From NCBI RefSeq assembly GCF_029871205.1, contig NZ_SSOJ01000166.1, forward strand, positions 59,478 to 123,477: a stretch of 64,000 nucleotides of DNA. The letters run 5' to 3'. This document shows positions 20,120 through 29,450 of the stretch, one piece after another. How positions within the stretch are numbered: the stretch's first letter is position 1; each line of letters begins with the position of its first letter. A program made the position numbers and the translations under genes. Source of the stretch: Pseudomonas sp. BN417. Lineage in GTDB: Bacteria; Pseudomonadota; Gammaproteobacteria; Pseudomonadales; Pseudomonadaceae. Under the pieces are notes generated by a model. The model was not told the DNA's origin. It saw only the letters and a program-made list of their open reading frames with translations, and searched no databases.

Positions 20120-20608
20120 CTAGAGGTAGGCCAGCAGCCGGCCGGCCGACATCACGCCGCACCAGATCAGGATCGACAACGCCACCTGCAACCTTCCGGC
20201 CAGCGGCGGCCGCACGTCCCAGTCGGCCAGGCGTGTCGACCAGCGCGCGCGGAACAGCAGCGCATTGGCGATGCCCAGCCCCACCAGCAGGAGCTTGAGC
20301 TGCAGCAGCCAGTTGCCCAGGAGCGGCCTGGCATCGGCGGCGAACAGGCAGAAGCCGGTACCCAGGAGCAGCAGCAGGCCGGCGACGCCGATCGGCGTGA
20401 GGCGCCGCGATACCTCGAGCAGCGGCACCTCCCGGGCGGCGCCGAGCAGTCGCAGGTCGAGCAGCAGCATCGAGCCCAGCAGCATCACCAGGCCCGCCAG
20501 GTGCAGCAGGTTGGCCGCCGGATAAAGCACCTCCGAGTTGCGCATCAGGGCGCCAAAGCTCGATGCCTCCAGGCGCTCGGCCCAGGGCAGCAGCGCGTCC
20601 ATCGCCAT
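20120..20608 (-). CDS. Small integral membrane protein (DUF6644-like)
   Basis: A 162-residue membrane protein with four to five hydrophobic segments (about residues 28-50, 68-90, 95-115 and 135-160). A His in NLLHLAGLVMLLGSM, and LRRLTPIGVAGLLLLLGTGFCLF-like text, resemble small DUF6644/CopD-type proteins. It starts 3 bases after the stop of the small exported protein upstream, so the two are very probably one operon. No enzyme motif is seen; the function is unknown. Confidence 0.65.
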   Translation of the reverse strand: MAMDALLPWAERLEASSFGALMRNSEVLYPAANLLHLAGLVMLLGSMLLLDLRLLGAAREVPLLEVSRRLTPIGVAGLLLLLGTGFCLFAADARPLLGNWLLQLKLLLVGLGIANALLFRARWSTRLADWDVRPPLAGRLQVALSILIWCGVMSAGRLLAYL

Positions 20609-20611
20609 GTC

Positions 20612-20965
20612 TCAGCGCAGCTCGATCGTGCGCCCGTCGACGATGATGCGCTCGGCGCGGATCTCCGCCGTACCGTCCTTGCGTGGGTAGCCGACTATGG
20701 TCACGGTCTTGCCGCTGGTCAGGTCGGCCTCCGGCAGCCCGCGAGCCTTCATGCGGTTGATGGGCGCCAGCACCACATGCCATTCGCGGCCTTCATAGTC
20801 GATTGTCACGTGGGCATGGGGGTTGCGGTAGGCCACCTCCTTCAGCGCCGCCTCGATGGTCAGCGTCTTGTCCGCGTCGTAGGAGCTCCAGCCGTGGTGC
20901 GCCAGGGCAGCAGTGGCGCCCAGCACCAGGGCGAAGAAGGCGATCAGCAGGGAGAGCTTTTTCAT
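20612..20965 (-). CDS. Small exported protein (DUF6152-like)
   Basis: A 117-residue exported protein. The ATG at 20965 gives the signal peptide MKKLSLLIAFFALVLGATAALA, followed directly by HHGWSSYDADKTLTIEAALKEVAYRNPHAHVTIDYEGREWHVVLAPINRMKARGL. Longer in-frame extensions upstream run into REP DNA and were rejected. The N-terminal His-His after cleavage is a plausible metal site. The family (DUF6152 as I recall it) has no established role. It is paired with the membrane-protein gene 3 bases downstream. Confidence 0.72.
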   Translation of the reverse strand: MKKLSLLIAFFALVLGATAALAHHGWSSYDADKTLTIEAALKEVAYRNPHAHVTIDYEGREWHVVLAPINRMKARGLPEADLTSGKTVTIVGYPRKDGTAEIRAERIIVDGRTIELR

Positions 20966-21064
20966 GCTATTGGCTTCCGGACAGCGACCGGGAAAGCGTA
21001 GGCGCTGAATCAGCCGTCGGCGCGCAGGGCAGTATTCCGAAACACAATGGCCGCGCTCGCAGAC

Positions 21065-21149
21065 GTAGGGTGGATATCGCTTTTCATATCCACCAACGAG
21101 GGCCATTCCACCTCCGATGGTGGATCGGTGAAGCGTGATCCACCCTACG
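21065..21149. repeat. REP-like palindrome, family II
   Basis: Inverted repeat with GTAGGGTGGATATCG at one end and GATCCACCCTACG at the other, between the DUF6152-like gene and the yqaA-like gene. It overlaps the last codons of the latter (stop at 21145). Confidence 0.8.
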
Positions 21150-21591
21150 AAAGCCCGCTCCATCCCAGGGTCAGCATGGCCAGCGCCAGGTATCGCCCGG
21201 CCTTGGCCAGGGTCACCAGCATCAGGAACACCCAGAAGGATTCCCGCATCACCCCAGCCACCAGGGTCAGCGGGTCGCCGATCACCGGTACCCAGGCCAG
21301 CAGCAGCGACCAGCGGCCATAGCGGTGGTAGAAGGCCTGGGCCTTTTCCAGCTGCGCCTGCTTCACCGGGAACCAGCGGCATTCGCGGAAATGCTCCAGA
21401 TAACGCCCCAGCCACCAGTTCAGCAGGGAGCCCAGCACGTTGCCGCAGGTCGCCACCGCCACCAGTGCCCAGGCCGGATGCGCCTTGGCCAGCAGCAGGC
21501 CGACCAGCAGCGCTTCCGACTGCAGGGGCAGCAGGGTGGCGGCGCCGAATGCGGAGAGGAACAGGCCCAGGTAGGCGGTGAATGCCAGCAC
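21145..21591 (-). CDS. YqaA/DedA-family membrane protein
   Basis: A 148-residue SNARE-associated (DedA superfamily) membrane protein of the short YqaA type. The text LFLSAFGAATLLPLQSEALLVGLLLAKAHPAWALVAVATCGNVLGSLLNWWLGRYLEHFRECRW, then FYHRYGRWSLLLAWVPVIGDPLTLVAGVMRESFWVFLMLVTLAKAGRYLAL carries the family GNxLG and P-x-x-GDPLT motifs. DedA proteins are linked to lipid flipping and membrane homeostasis. Its C-terminus ends within a REP element. Confidence 0.83.
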   Translation of the reverse strand: MLAFTAYLGLFLSAFGAATLLPLQSEALLVGLLLAKAHPAWALVAVATCGNVLGSLLNWWLGRYLEHFRECRWFPVKQAQLEKAQAFYHRYGRWSLLLAWVPVIGDPLTLVAGVMRESFWVFLMLVTLAKAGRYLALAMLTLGWSGLS

Positions 21592-21782
21592 GTGGAGGTC
21601 TCGGTAAAGCGGGGCGCCAGTGTGGCGGCCGACGAAGGGCGGGACAAGGCGCAGGGGCGTTAAGCGGACTGAAAGACTGATCCGTTAGAATGGGCGCAGT
21701 CTGACAATGGAAAAACGGGGGCGCCGGCTCCAGAGTTATGGAACCGGCTTCATCCTGACCCCCTCTGATCTTTGGTGCCCTT

Positions 21783-22649
21783 ATGCGTAGAGCTTCTCAT
21801 CACGAGTTGCGCACGGCTTTCCGTGCGTTGCTGGATTCGGATTCCTGCTTCCACACCGCTTCGGTGTTCGACCCCATGTCCGCCCGCATCGCCGCCGATC
21901 TCGGCTTCGAAGTCGGCATCCTCGGCGGCTCGGTGGCCTCCCTGCAGGTGCTGGCTGCACCCGACTTCGCGCTGATCACCCTGAGCGAATTCGTCGAGCA
22001 GGCCACCCGCATCGGCCGCGTCAGTCGCCTGCCGGTGATCGCCGACGCCGACCATGGCTACGGCAACGCCCTCAACGTGATGCGCACGGTGGTCGAGCTG
22101 GAGCGCGCCGGCATCGCCGCGCTGACCATCGAAGACACCCTGCTGCCGGCCCAGTTCGGCCGCAAGTCCACCGACCTGATCCCGGTGGAAGAGGGCGTCG
22201 GCAAGATCCGCGCGGCCCTGGAAGCGCGCGTCGATCCGGACCTCGCCATCATCGCCCGGACCAACGCCGGCGTGCTCGACGTGGACGAAGTGATACGCCG
22301 CACCAAGGCCTACCAGGCTGCCGGCGCCGATGGCATCTGCATGGTCGGGGTGGCCGACTTCGAGCACCTGGAACAGATCGCCGAGAACCTGCAGATTCCA
22401 CTGATGCTGGTCACCTACGGCAACCCCAAGCTGCGCGACAACGAACGCCTGGCCCGCCTTGGCGTGCGCATCGTGGTCAACGGCCATGCCGCCTACTTCG
22501 CCGCCATCAAGGCCACCTACGACTGCCTGCGCGACCAGCGCCAGGTCGCCACCGGTTCCGAACTCAGCGCCACCGAACTGACCCACAAGTACACCCAGCC
22601 CGAGGAGTACATCGTCTGGGCTGAGGAGTTCATGGACGTCAAGGAATAG
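21783..22649 (+). CDS. Oxaloacetate decarboxylase (ICL/PEPM superfamily)
   Basis: A 288-residue TIM-barrel enzyme of the isocitrate lyase/PEP mutase superfamily. The sequence ([87 protein letters not shown]) matches the P. aeruginosa oxaloacetate decarboxylase as I remember it. Metal ligands are expected at the two Asp in ADADHG and at the Glu in TIEDT. It decarboxylates oxaloacetate to pyruvate. Length equals the family. The 190 bases upstream hold no repeat and should contain the promoter. Confidence 0.88.
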   Translation: MRRASHHELRTAFRALLDSDSCFHTASVFDPMSARIAADLGFEVGILGGSVASLQVLAAPDFALITLSEFVEQATRIGRVSRLPVIADADHGYGNALNVMRTVVELERAGIAALTIEDTLLPAQFGRKSTDLIPVEEGVGKIRAALEARVDPDLAIIARTNAGVLDVDEVIRRTKAYQAAGADGICMVGVADFEHLEQIAENLQIPLMLVTYGNPKLRDNERLARLGVRIVVNGHAAYFAAIKATYDCLRDQRQVATGSELSATELTHKYTQPEEYIVWAEEFMDVKE

Positions 22650-22755
22650 GCCACCCACGACCTCCGCTTGTCGCCTGCCGACTCCCACCCTTGCAAAAGG
22701 CCGGGCACTGGCCCCATAACTCGGGCGTAGGCCTGAAAAATCGTGGGAGGTCAGC

Positions 22756-23022
22756 ATGGCCAGTGGTTGGGCCGGCGACGGCGCCGTCCAGGAACAGATC
22801 GACAGCACCATCGAAGACGCCATCCAGCGCGCGCGCAGCCAGTTGCCGACGGGCGAGAGTCTGGTGCACTGCGAAGAATGCGACGCGCTCATCCCCGAAG
22901 CCCGGCGCAAGGCGATTCCCGGCGTGCGGTTGTGCGTTGCCTGCCAGACCGAACACGACAAGGAAAACGCCGCTTTCACCGGGTACAACCGGCGGGGGAG
23001 CAAGGACAGCCAGTTGCGGTGA
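22756..23022 (+). CDS. DksA/TraR-type zinc-finger protein (YbiI-like)
   Basis: An 88-residue protein with a C4 zinc finger (CEECDALIPEARRKAIPGVRLCVAC) at about residues 43-67. A short helical N-terminus includes DSTIEDAIQRARSQL. It lacks the long DksA coiled coil, so it belongs with the short YbiI/TraR-like proteins. Some of these bind RNA polymerase in the secondary channel; for this subgroup the role is not settled. It starts about 107 bases after the oxaloacetate decarboxylase gene, as in P. aeruginosa. Confidence 0.8.
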   Translation: MASGWAGDGAVQEQIDSTIEDAIQRARSQLPTGESLVHCEECDALIPEARRKAIPGVRLCVACQTEHDKENAAFTGYNRRGSKDSQLR

Positions 23023-23050
23023 TGGTCGCGGGTGGGAACGGAGATTGGTT

Positions 23051-23083
23051 TTGTAGGTTGGGAAGAGCGCAGCGAAGCCCAAC
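23051..23083. repeat. REP unit, family I, left of the RAYT gene
   Basis: A 33-base unit beginning TTGTAGGTTGGGAAGAGCG and ending GCGAAGCCCAAC. An identical copy in the same orientation lies at 23721-23753, so the two bracket the transposase gene. Confidence 0.88.
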
Positions 23084-23188
23084 AATCCCACCCTGCCATC
23101 TGCGATTTCCGACGCCTATCTCGGATTTGTCCCCAAATATCGCTTTCTAGACTGCCCCCTTGGCATTGGTACCAGGGAGGGTAAGGCC

Positions 23189-23713
23189 ATGCGCTATCGA
23201 CGCGCGTTCGTGCCGGGCGGCACGTTCTTTTTCACGGTCAATCTGGCGGATCGTTCGCAGCGCCTGCTGACGGAGCATATCGACTGCCTGCGCTTTGCAG
23301 TTCAGCGGGTGAAGATGCGCCATCCGTTTGAGATCCCCGCCATGGTCGTACTACCCGAGCATTTGCATGCCATCTGGGTACTGCCTGACGGCGACGCCAA
23401 CTTCCCGCTGCGTTGGGGCCAGATCAAGGCGACCTTTTCGCGTTACTTGCCCATGCACGAAGCGGTGGCCGATTCCCGTCATGGCAAGCGTGAGCGGCAA
23501 ATCTGGCAACGACGCTATTGGGAGCATCAGATCCGAGACGAGGGGGACCTGGAGCGACACATGGATTACATCCACATCAATCCGGTGAAGCACGGGTACG
23601 TCCGGCGCGCGGCGGATTGGCCGCATTCGTCGATACACAAATACATTCGCGCTGATGTGATGAGTGCCGATTGGGCGTGTGAGCCCGAGATCGGCGTATT
23701 CGGCGAGCGCTGA
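23189..23713 (+). CDS. REP-associated tyrosine transposase (RAYT)
   Basis: A 174-residue Y1-type HUH nuclease of the RAYT/TnpA-REP family. The HUH motif is LPEHLHAIWVLP near residues 53-64, and the catalytic tyrosine is expected in HMDYIHINPVKHGYV near residue 130. RWGQIKATFSRYL and IWQRRYWEHQIRDEGDLERH are family blocks. Such enzymes nick and rejoin single-stranded REP sequences and are thought to spread them. The start follows AGGGAGGGTAAGGCC. It is flanked by identical 33-base REP units and followed by an inverted one, the classical REPtron arrangement. All key motifs are present, so it may be active. Confidence 0.9.
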   Translation: MRYRRAFVPGGTFFFTVNLADRSQRLLTEHIDCLRFAVQRVKMRHPFEIPAMVVLPEHLHAIWVLPDGDANFPLRWGQIKATFSRYLPMHEAVADSRHGKRERQIWQRRYWEHQIRDEGDLERHMDYIHINPVKHGYVRRAADWPHSSIHKYIRADVMSADWACEPEIGVFGER

Positions 23714-23720
23714 CATGCCC

Positions 23721-23812
23721 TTGTAGGTTGGGAAGAGCGCAGCGAAGCCCAACGGCGGTGCAACCGGCGAGATTGGCTGTTGGGCTTCGCGTAGCTCAGC
23801 CCAACCTACGAG
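23721..23812. repeat. REP inverted pair (BIME), family I, right of the RAYT gene
   Basis: Contains the exact second copy of the 33-base unit (23721-23753), followed by its inverted partner CTGTTGGGCTTCGCG..AGCCCAACCTACG at about 23778-23812. It fills the short gap between the transposase gene and the ureC stop and may form the end structure of the urease transcript. Confidence 0.87.
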
Positions 23813-23827
23813 TCCTCTCCGGCAGCG

Positions 23828-25528
<1,701 letters not shown>

Positions 25529-25544
25529 CGTTTCCGATCCTTCC

Positions 25545-25618
25545 GTAGGGTGGACAGCGCTTTTCTGTCCACCGGCAGACTTGAACGGTGGAAAAGCCTT
25601 CGGCGTTTCCACCCTACG
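25545..25618. repeat. REP-like palindrome, family II, between ureB and ureC
   Basis: Inverted repeat with GTAGGGTGGACAGCG and TTTCCACCCTACG ends, filling most of the 102-base ureB-ureC gap. The internal arms (GACAGCGCTTTTCTGTCC) form a second small hairpin. Confidence 0.82.
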
Positions 25619-25630
25619 CAACGGGGCGCG

Positions 25631-25936
25631 TTACAGATCGCCCATCACCCGGCCGGCGAAGCCGAACACGCGGCGCTTGCCGGCCAGCTCCACCAGTTCC
25701 ACCTCGCGGCTCTGGCCCGGCTCGAAGCGCACCGCGGTGCCGGCCGGGATGTTCAGGCGCATGCCTCGCGCGCTGTCGCGGTCGAAGGCCAGGGCGTCGT
25801 TGGCTTCGAAGAAGTGGTAGTGGGAGCCGACCTGGATGGGGCGGTCGCCGCTGTTGGCCACGCTCAGGGTCAGGGTGCGGCGGCCGGCGTTGAGTTCGAT
25901 CTCGCCGTCCTGGATCTGGTATTCGCCGGGAATCAT
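25631..25936 (-). CDS. ureB: Urease beta subunit UreB
   Basis: A 101-residue urease beta subunit. It opens [75 protein letters not shown], which is diagnostic. Length matches. It forms the (UreABC)3 complex. The start lies 4 bases after the stop of the acetyltransferase gene, so expression is coupled to it; a REP element separates it from ureC. Confidence 0.96.
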   Translation of the reverse strand: MIPGEYQIQDGEIELNAGRRTLTLSVANSGDRPIQVGSHYHFFEANDALAFDRDSARGMRLNIPAGTAVRFEPGQSREVELVELAGKRRVFGFAGRVMGDL

Positions 25937-25940
25937 CGCG

Positions 25941-26435
25941 TCACTCCAGGATCAGTTGCATGAAGGTGAGATCGAGCCAGCGGCCGAACTTGCGGCCCAC
26001 CTGGGGCATCTGCCCGGTGGTGACGAAGCCGAGGCGTTCGTGCAGGCGGATGGAGGCGGCGTTCTCGCTCTCGATGGCGGCCACCATCACGTGCAGCGAG
26101 GCGGCGCGGGCACGCTCGATCAGCGCCTGCATCAGCGCCGGGCCCAGGCCCTGGCCGCGCTGGTCGCCGCGCACATAGACCGAGTGCTCCACGGTGTGGC
26201 GGAAGCCCTCGATGGTGCGCCAGGTGCCGTAGCTGGCGTAGCCCAGCACCTCGCCGGAGGCGTTCACCGCCACCAGCACCGGGAAGCTGGCGGCGCGGCG
26301 GTCGGTGAGCCAGGCGCGGCGGTTGGCCAGGTCCACCAGGGTTTCGTTCCAGATCGCCGTGGTGTTCTCCACGGCGTCGTTGTAGATGGCGAGGATGCCG
26401 GGCAGGTCGGCTTCTGCTGCATCACGAATGATCAT
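25941..26435 (-). CDS. GNAT acetyltransferase, phosphinothricin/methionine-sulfoximine type
   Basis: A 164-residue GNAT enzyme. The ATG at 26435 ([31 protein letters not shown]) has GGAG about 8 bases upstream; the next in-frame ATG upstream adds nine residues. Acetyl-CoA binding is in [25 protein letters not shown], and a late block is [38 protein letters not shown]. The P. aeruginosa homologue in the same position between ureA and ureB acetylates methionine sulfoximine and methionine sulfone, so the activity here is inferred from it. Its place inside a urease operon is conserved but unexplained. Confidence 0.84.
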   Translation of the reverse strand: MIIRDAAEADLPGILAIYNDAVENTTAIWNETLVDLANRRAWLTDRRAASFPVLVAVNASGEVLGYASYGTWRTIEGFRHTVEHSVYVRGDQRGQGLGPALMQALIERARAASLHVMVAAIESENAASIRLHERLGFVTTGQMPQVGRKFGRWLDLTFMQLILE

Positions 26436-26460
26436 GTTTCCGGTCTCCAGGAAGTCGTTC

Positions 26461-26579
26461 AATGTCGTAGCGAGCGCAGCTCAGGCAAGGCGCAAGTCGG
26501 CGAGGATGCGGAGTTGACGCCTGTCAATGAGCAATCCGAGCCGACTTGCAACGCGGCATGGGCAAGCGCAGTAGACATT
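26461..26579. repeat. Structured ~115-base intergenic element, copy A (ureA-acetyltransferase gap)
   Basis: Nested inverted repeats: outer AATGTC/GACATT (26461-26466, 26574-26579), middle GCAAGTCGGC/GCCGACTTGC (26492-26501, 26540-26549), and inner TTGAC-GCCT-GTCAA (26514-26527). A second copy at 41422-41535 keeps the same plan with different arm sequences. The core GCGGAGTTG...CAATGAGCA is shared. Confidence 0.75.
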
Positions 26580-26590
26580 GGACGATTTCC

Positions 26591-26893
26591 TCACGCGATG
26601 GGTTGGTGGACGGTGACCAGCTTGGTGCCGTCGGGGAAAGTGGCTTCGATCTGGATCTCCGGGATCATCTCCGGCACCCCTTCCATCACCTGCTCGCGGG
26701 AGAGCAGGGTGGTGCCGTAGTGCATCAGTTCGGCCACGGTCCGGCCGTCGCGGGCGCCTTCCAGCAGGGCAGCGGAAATCAGCGCCATGGCTTCCGGGTA
26801 GTTGAGCTTCAGGCCACGGGCCAGGCGGCGCTCGGCCACCAGCCCGGCGGTGAAGATCAGTAGCTTGTCTTTCTCGCGGGGAGACAAATCCAT
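26591..26893 (-). CDS. ureA: Urease gamma subunit UreA
   Basis: A 100-residue urease gamma subunit with the diagnostic start [60 protein letters not shown] and end [14 protein letters not shown]. It forms part of the (UreABC)3 enzyme. The ATG follows the ureD stop by a single base. A 155-base gap holding a structured repeat separates it from the acetyltransferase gene. Confidence 0.97.
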   Translation of the reverse strand: MDLSPREKDKLLIFTAGLVAERRLARGLKLNYPEAMALISAALLEGARDGRTVAELMHYGTTLLSREQVMEGVPEMIPEIQIEATFPDGTKLVTVHQPIA

Positions 26894-26894
26894 C

Positions 26895-27734
26895 TCAGGT
26901 ACTCCAGATTCTCGGGGGCTTGGCCTCGCGGCCGAGCAAGGCAGGGCGCAACAGGCGCCAGAGGTCGATCAGCCAGGCGCGGGCGTGCAGCGCCTCGGAG
27001 GCGAGGCAGCGGGCCACCAGCAGGCCGGGCAGTTGGGTCAGGTCGCCGCGTCCGGCACAGGGGCGTTCGCGGCAGCGTTCGAGCAGGTCGGCGTCGATCT
27101 CGCCGGTGGCGATCAGGGTGGCGAACACCGGCTGCCCGGCGAGGCCGATAGGCGAGTCGAGCAGGCCGTCGCCGCCAATGATGCGCTGGCGTTCGTGCCA
27201 CAGCAGCGTACCGTTCCAACGGATATCCAGCTGTGCCTGGAAGTGTCCTTCGGCGAAGCGTTCACCGGCAGCCGGGCGACCGAGGGCGACCATGTCCCAG
27301 TAGCAAAGGCGGGCGTCGTCGGCCAGCTCGATGCGGGTGGCGATTTCGGCCTGGGCGCCGGAGTAGACAATGGTTTCCTGGGGCAGCCATTCCAGGGTGG
27401 CGCCGGCCTCGACGCTGAGTGCCACTTCCTGGAAGGCCGGACCGGCAGCGCGGTACCACTTGGCTGCGCCGGGGCTGGTGAGCTGCGCCCAGGCCCGCTC
27501 GCCGACGTGGGCGGAAATGTCCAGGCGATCACCGCCGGCGATGCCGCCGGGCGGGTGGACGATGATGTGCTGGCACACCTCCGGTCCTTCGGCATGCAGG
27601 TGCTTCTGCACCCGCAGCGGGCCCTGGTGGCGGCGCAGAACCGGGCGCGTAGCGGCGCCGTCACGGGCGTAGCCGAGCTCCAGCTGGGCATGCCAGTTGG
27701 GGGTGAAGAGGGCAGTGTCGGCAGGTGCGTTCAT
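26895..27734 (-). CDS. ureD: Urease accessory protein UreD (UreH)
   Basis: A 279-residue urease chaperone. Conserved text includes [34 protein letters not shown] and [44 protein letters not shown]. UreD binds apo-urease and channels nickel from UreG through UreF. It is the first urease gene after urtE, 61 bases downstream, with a short GTAGGGTGGG palindrome in the gap. UreE, F and G are encoded about 13 kb away, at 12-13.8 kb. Confidence 0.94.
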   Translation of the reverse strand: MNAPADTALFTPNWHAQLELGYARDGAATRPVLRRHQGPLRVQKHLHAEGPEVCQHIIVHPPGGIAGGDRLDISAHVGERAWAQLTSPGAAKWYRAAGPAFQEVALSVEAGATLEWLPQETIVYSGAQAEIATRIELADDARLCYWDMVALGRPAAGERFAEGHFQAQLDIRWNGTLLWHERQRIIGGDGLLDSPIGLAGQPVFATLIATGEIDADLLERCRERPCAGRGDLTQLPGLLVARCLASEALHARAWLIDLWRLLRPALLGREAKPPRIWST

Positions 27735-27745
27735 GGCGTGCTTTG

Positions 27746-27780
27746 GTAGGGTGGGTTAGCCGCGAAGCGGCGTAACCCAC
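27746..27780. repeat. Short palindrome, REP family II-related, between urtE and ureD
   Basis: GTAGGGTGGGTTA followed by a CCGCGAAGCGG core and TAACCCAC; arms GTGGGTTA/TAACCCAC pair perfectly. It fills most of the 61-base gap. Confidence 0.7.
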
Positions 27781-27795
27781 GCGGTGCAATGGTGT

Positions 27796-28494
27796 TCATA
27801 TTGCCACGAGGCCGCGGACGCCCTCGGCCTCCATGGCCTCGCCGCGGCCTTGCTGGATGATCTCGCCCCGGCTCATCACCAGGTAGTGGTCGGCCAGTTC
27901 GGCGGCGAAGTCGTAAAACTGCTCCACCAGCAGGATGGCCATGTCGCCGCGCTCGGCGAGCTTCCTGATCACCGCGCCGATTTCCTTGATCACCGAGGGC
28001 TGGATGCCTTCGGTGGGCTCGTCGAGGATCAAGAGGCGTGGCTGGCTGGCCAGGGCACGGCCGATGGCGAGCTGTTGCTGCTGGCCGCCGGAGAGGTCGC
28101 CGCCACGGCGGTGCTTCATTTCTCGCAGCACCGGGAAGAGTTCGTAGATGGATTCCGGCACCGCCTTGGCGTCCTTCGCGCTGAAGCGCGACAGCCCCAT
28201 CAGCAGGTTCTCCTCCACCGTCAGGCGCGGGAAGATCTCGCGGCCCTGGGGCACGTAGGCGATGCCGGCGTGGACGCGCTGGTGCGGCTTGAAGCCGGTG
28301 ATGGCGCGGCCTTCCCAGCTCACCGCACCTTCCTTCGCCGGAATCAGGCCCATCAGGCATTTCAGCAGGGTGGTCTTGCCCACGCCGTTGCGCCCGAGCA
28401 GGCAGGTGACCTCGCCCACCTTCGCCTCGAAGGACAGGCCACGGAGAATATGGCTGCCGCCGTAGTACTGGTGGAGCTTGTCGACTTGGAGCAT
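27796..28494 (-). CDS. urtE: Urea ABC transporter ATPase UrtE
   Basis: A 232-residue ABC ATPase of the LivF-like UrtE type. The ATG at 28494 (MLQVDKLHQYYGGSHILRGLSF) is the usual start; in-frame codons upstream lie in REP DNA. Walker A is GRNGVGKTTLLK, the signature LSGGQQQQLAIGRALA, and Walker B LLILDEPTEGIQPS, a phrase typical of UrtE. With UrtD it drives urea uptake through UrtBC. Last of the five urt genes; ureD follows 61 bases on. Confidence 0.94.
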   Translation of the reverse strand: MLQVDKLHQYYGGSHILRGLSFEAKVGEVTCLLGRNGVGKTTLLKCLMGLIPAKEGAVSWEGRAITGFKPHQRVHAGIAYVPQGREIFPRLTVEENLLMGLSRFSAKDAKAVPESIYELFPVLREMKHRRGGDLSGGQQQQLAIGRALASQPRLLILDEPTEGIQPSVIKEIGAVIRKLAERGDMAILLVEQFYDFAAELADHYLVMSRGEIIQQGRGEAMEAEGVRGLVAI

Positions 28495-28525
28495 ATGCAT
28501 GTCCTTGTGGCCTTGCGGCACGTTT

Positions 28526-28586
28526 CGGTGCGCATGGCGCACCCTACGAGGGGCGCCACGCCGTGTAGGGTGCGCCGTGCGCACCA
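28526..28586. repeat. Palindromic repeat between urtD and urtE
   Basis: Two inverted GTGCGCATGGCGCACCCTAC-like units (28526-28547 and 28564-28586) facing each other around GGGGCGCC, related to REP family II in the CCCTAC/GTAGGG ends. It occupies the 95-base gap. Confidence 0.7.
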
Positions 28587-28589
28587 GCT

Positions 28590-29450
28590 TCAGCGGCCGA
28601 GGTAGACCTCGATCACCTGTTCGTTGGCCTGCACGTCCGCAAGCGAGCCTTCGGCCAGAACGTGGCCCTGGTGCAGCACGGTGACGTGGTCGGCGATGGT
28701 GCCGACGAAGCCCATGTCGTGTTCCACCACCATCAGCGAATGCTGGCGCGCCAGGCCCTTGAACAGCTCGGCGGTGAACTCGGTCTCGGCATCGGTCATG
28801 CCCGCCACCGGCTCGTCGAGCAGCAGCAATTGCGGGTCCTGCATCAGCAGCATGCCGATCTCCAGGAACTGCTTCTGGCCATGGGAGAGCAGGCCGGCCG
28901 GGCGATTGCGCGAGGCGTCCAGGCGGATGGTCGCCAGCACTTCATCGATGCGGTCCTTCTGCTCGCCGGAGAGTTTCGCCCGCAGGCTGGCCCACACGGA
29001 CTTGTCGGTCTTCTGCGCCAGCTCCAGGTTCTCGAACACGCTGAGCGCCTCGAACACCGTGGGCTTCTGGAACTTGCGGCCGATGCCGGCCTGGGCGATC
29101 TCCACCTCGCTCATGCGGGTCAGGTCGAGGGTTTCGCCGAACCAGGCCTTGCCGGTGTCCGGGCGGGTCTTGCCGGTGATCACGTCCATCAGCGTGGTCT
29201 TGCCCGCGCCGTTGGGGCCGATGATGCAGCGCAGTTCGCCGACGCCTATGTAGAGGTTCAGCTCGCGCAGGGCCTTGAAGCCGTCGAAGCTGACGCTGAT
29301 TTCTTCGAGGGTGAGGATGGTGCCGTGGCGCACGTCCAGGCCGGGGCCGGCGACATGGCCGAGGCCCAGCGAATCGCGGCCGCTGCCGGCGTCGCGGTTG
29401 GGGTCGAAGATGGGTTCGAGCATGAGTTCGGGTACCGGGGCTGCACGCAT
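28590..29450 (-). CDS. urtD: Urea ABC transporter ATPase UrtD
   Basis: A 286-residue ABC ATPase of the LivG-like UrtD type. About 40 N-terminal residues precede the ATPase domain (LTLEEISVSFDGFKALRELNLYIGVGELRCIIGPNGAGKTTLMDVITGKTRPD), as is common for UrtD. The signature is LLSHGQKQFLEIGMLL, which has SHGQ in place of SGGQ, a usual UrtD feature; Walker B is LLLLDEPVAGMTD. Its start is adjacent to the urtC stop with no gap. It works with UrtE. Confidence 0.94.
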   Translation of the reverse strand: MRAAPVPELMLEPIFDPNRDAGSGRDSLGLGHVAGPGLDVRHGTILTLEEISVSFDGFKALRELNLYIGVGELRCIIGPNGAGKTTLMDVITGKTRPDTGKAWFGETLDLTRMSEVEIAQAGIGRKFQKPTVFEALSVFENLELAQKTDKSVWASLRAKLSGEQKDRIDEVLATIRLDASRNRPAGLLSHGQKQFLEIGMLLMQDPQLLLLDEPVAGMTDAETEFTAELFKGLARQHSLMVVEHDMGFVGTIADHVTVLHQGHVLAEGSLADVQANEQVIEVYLGR

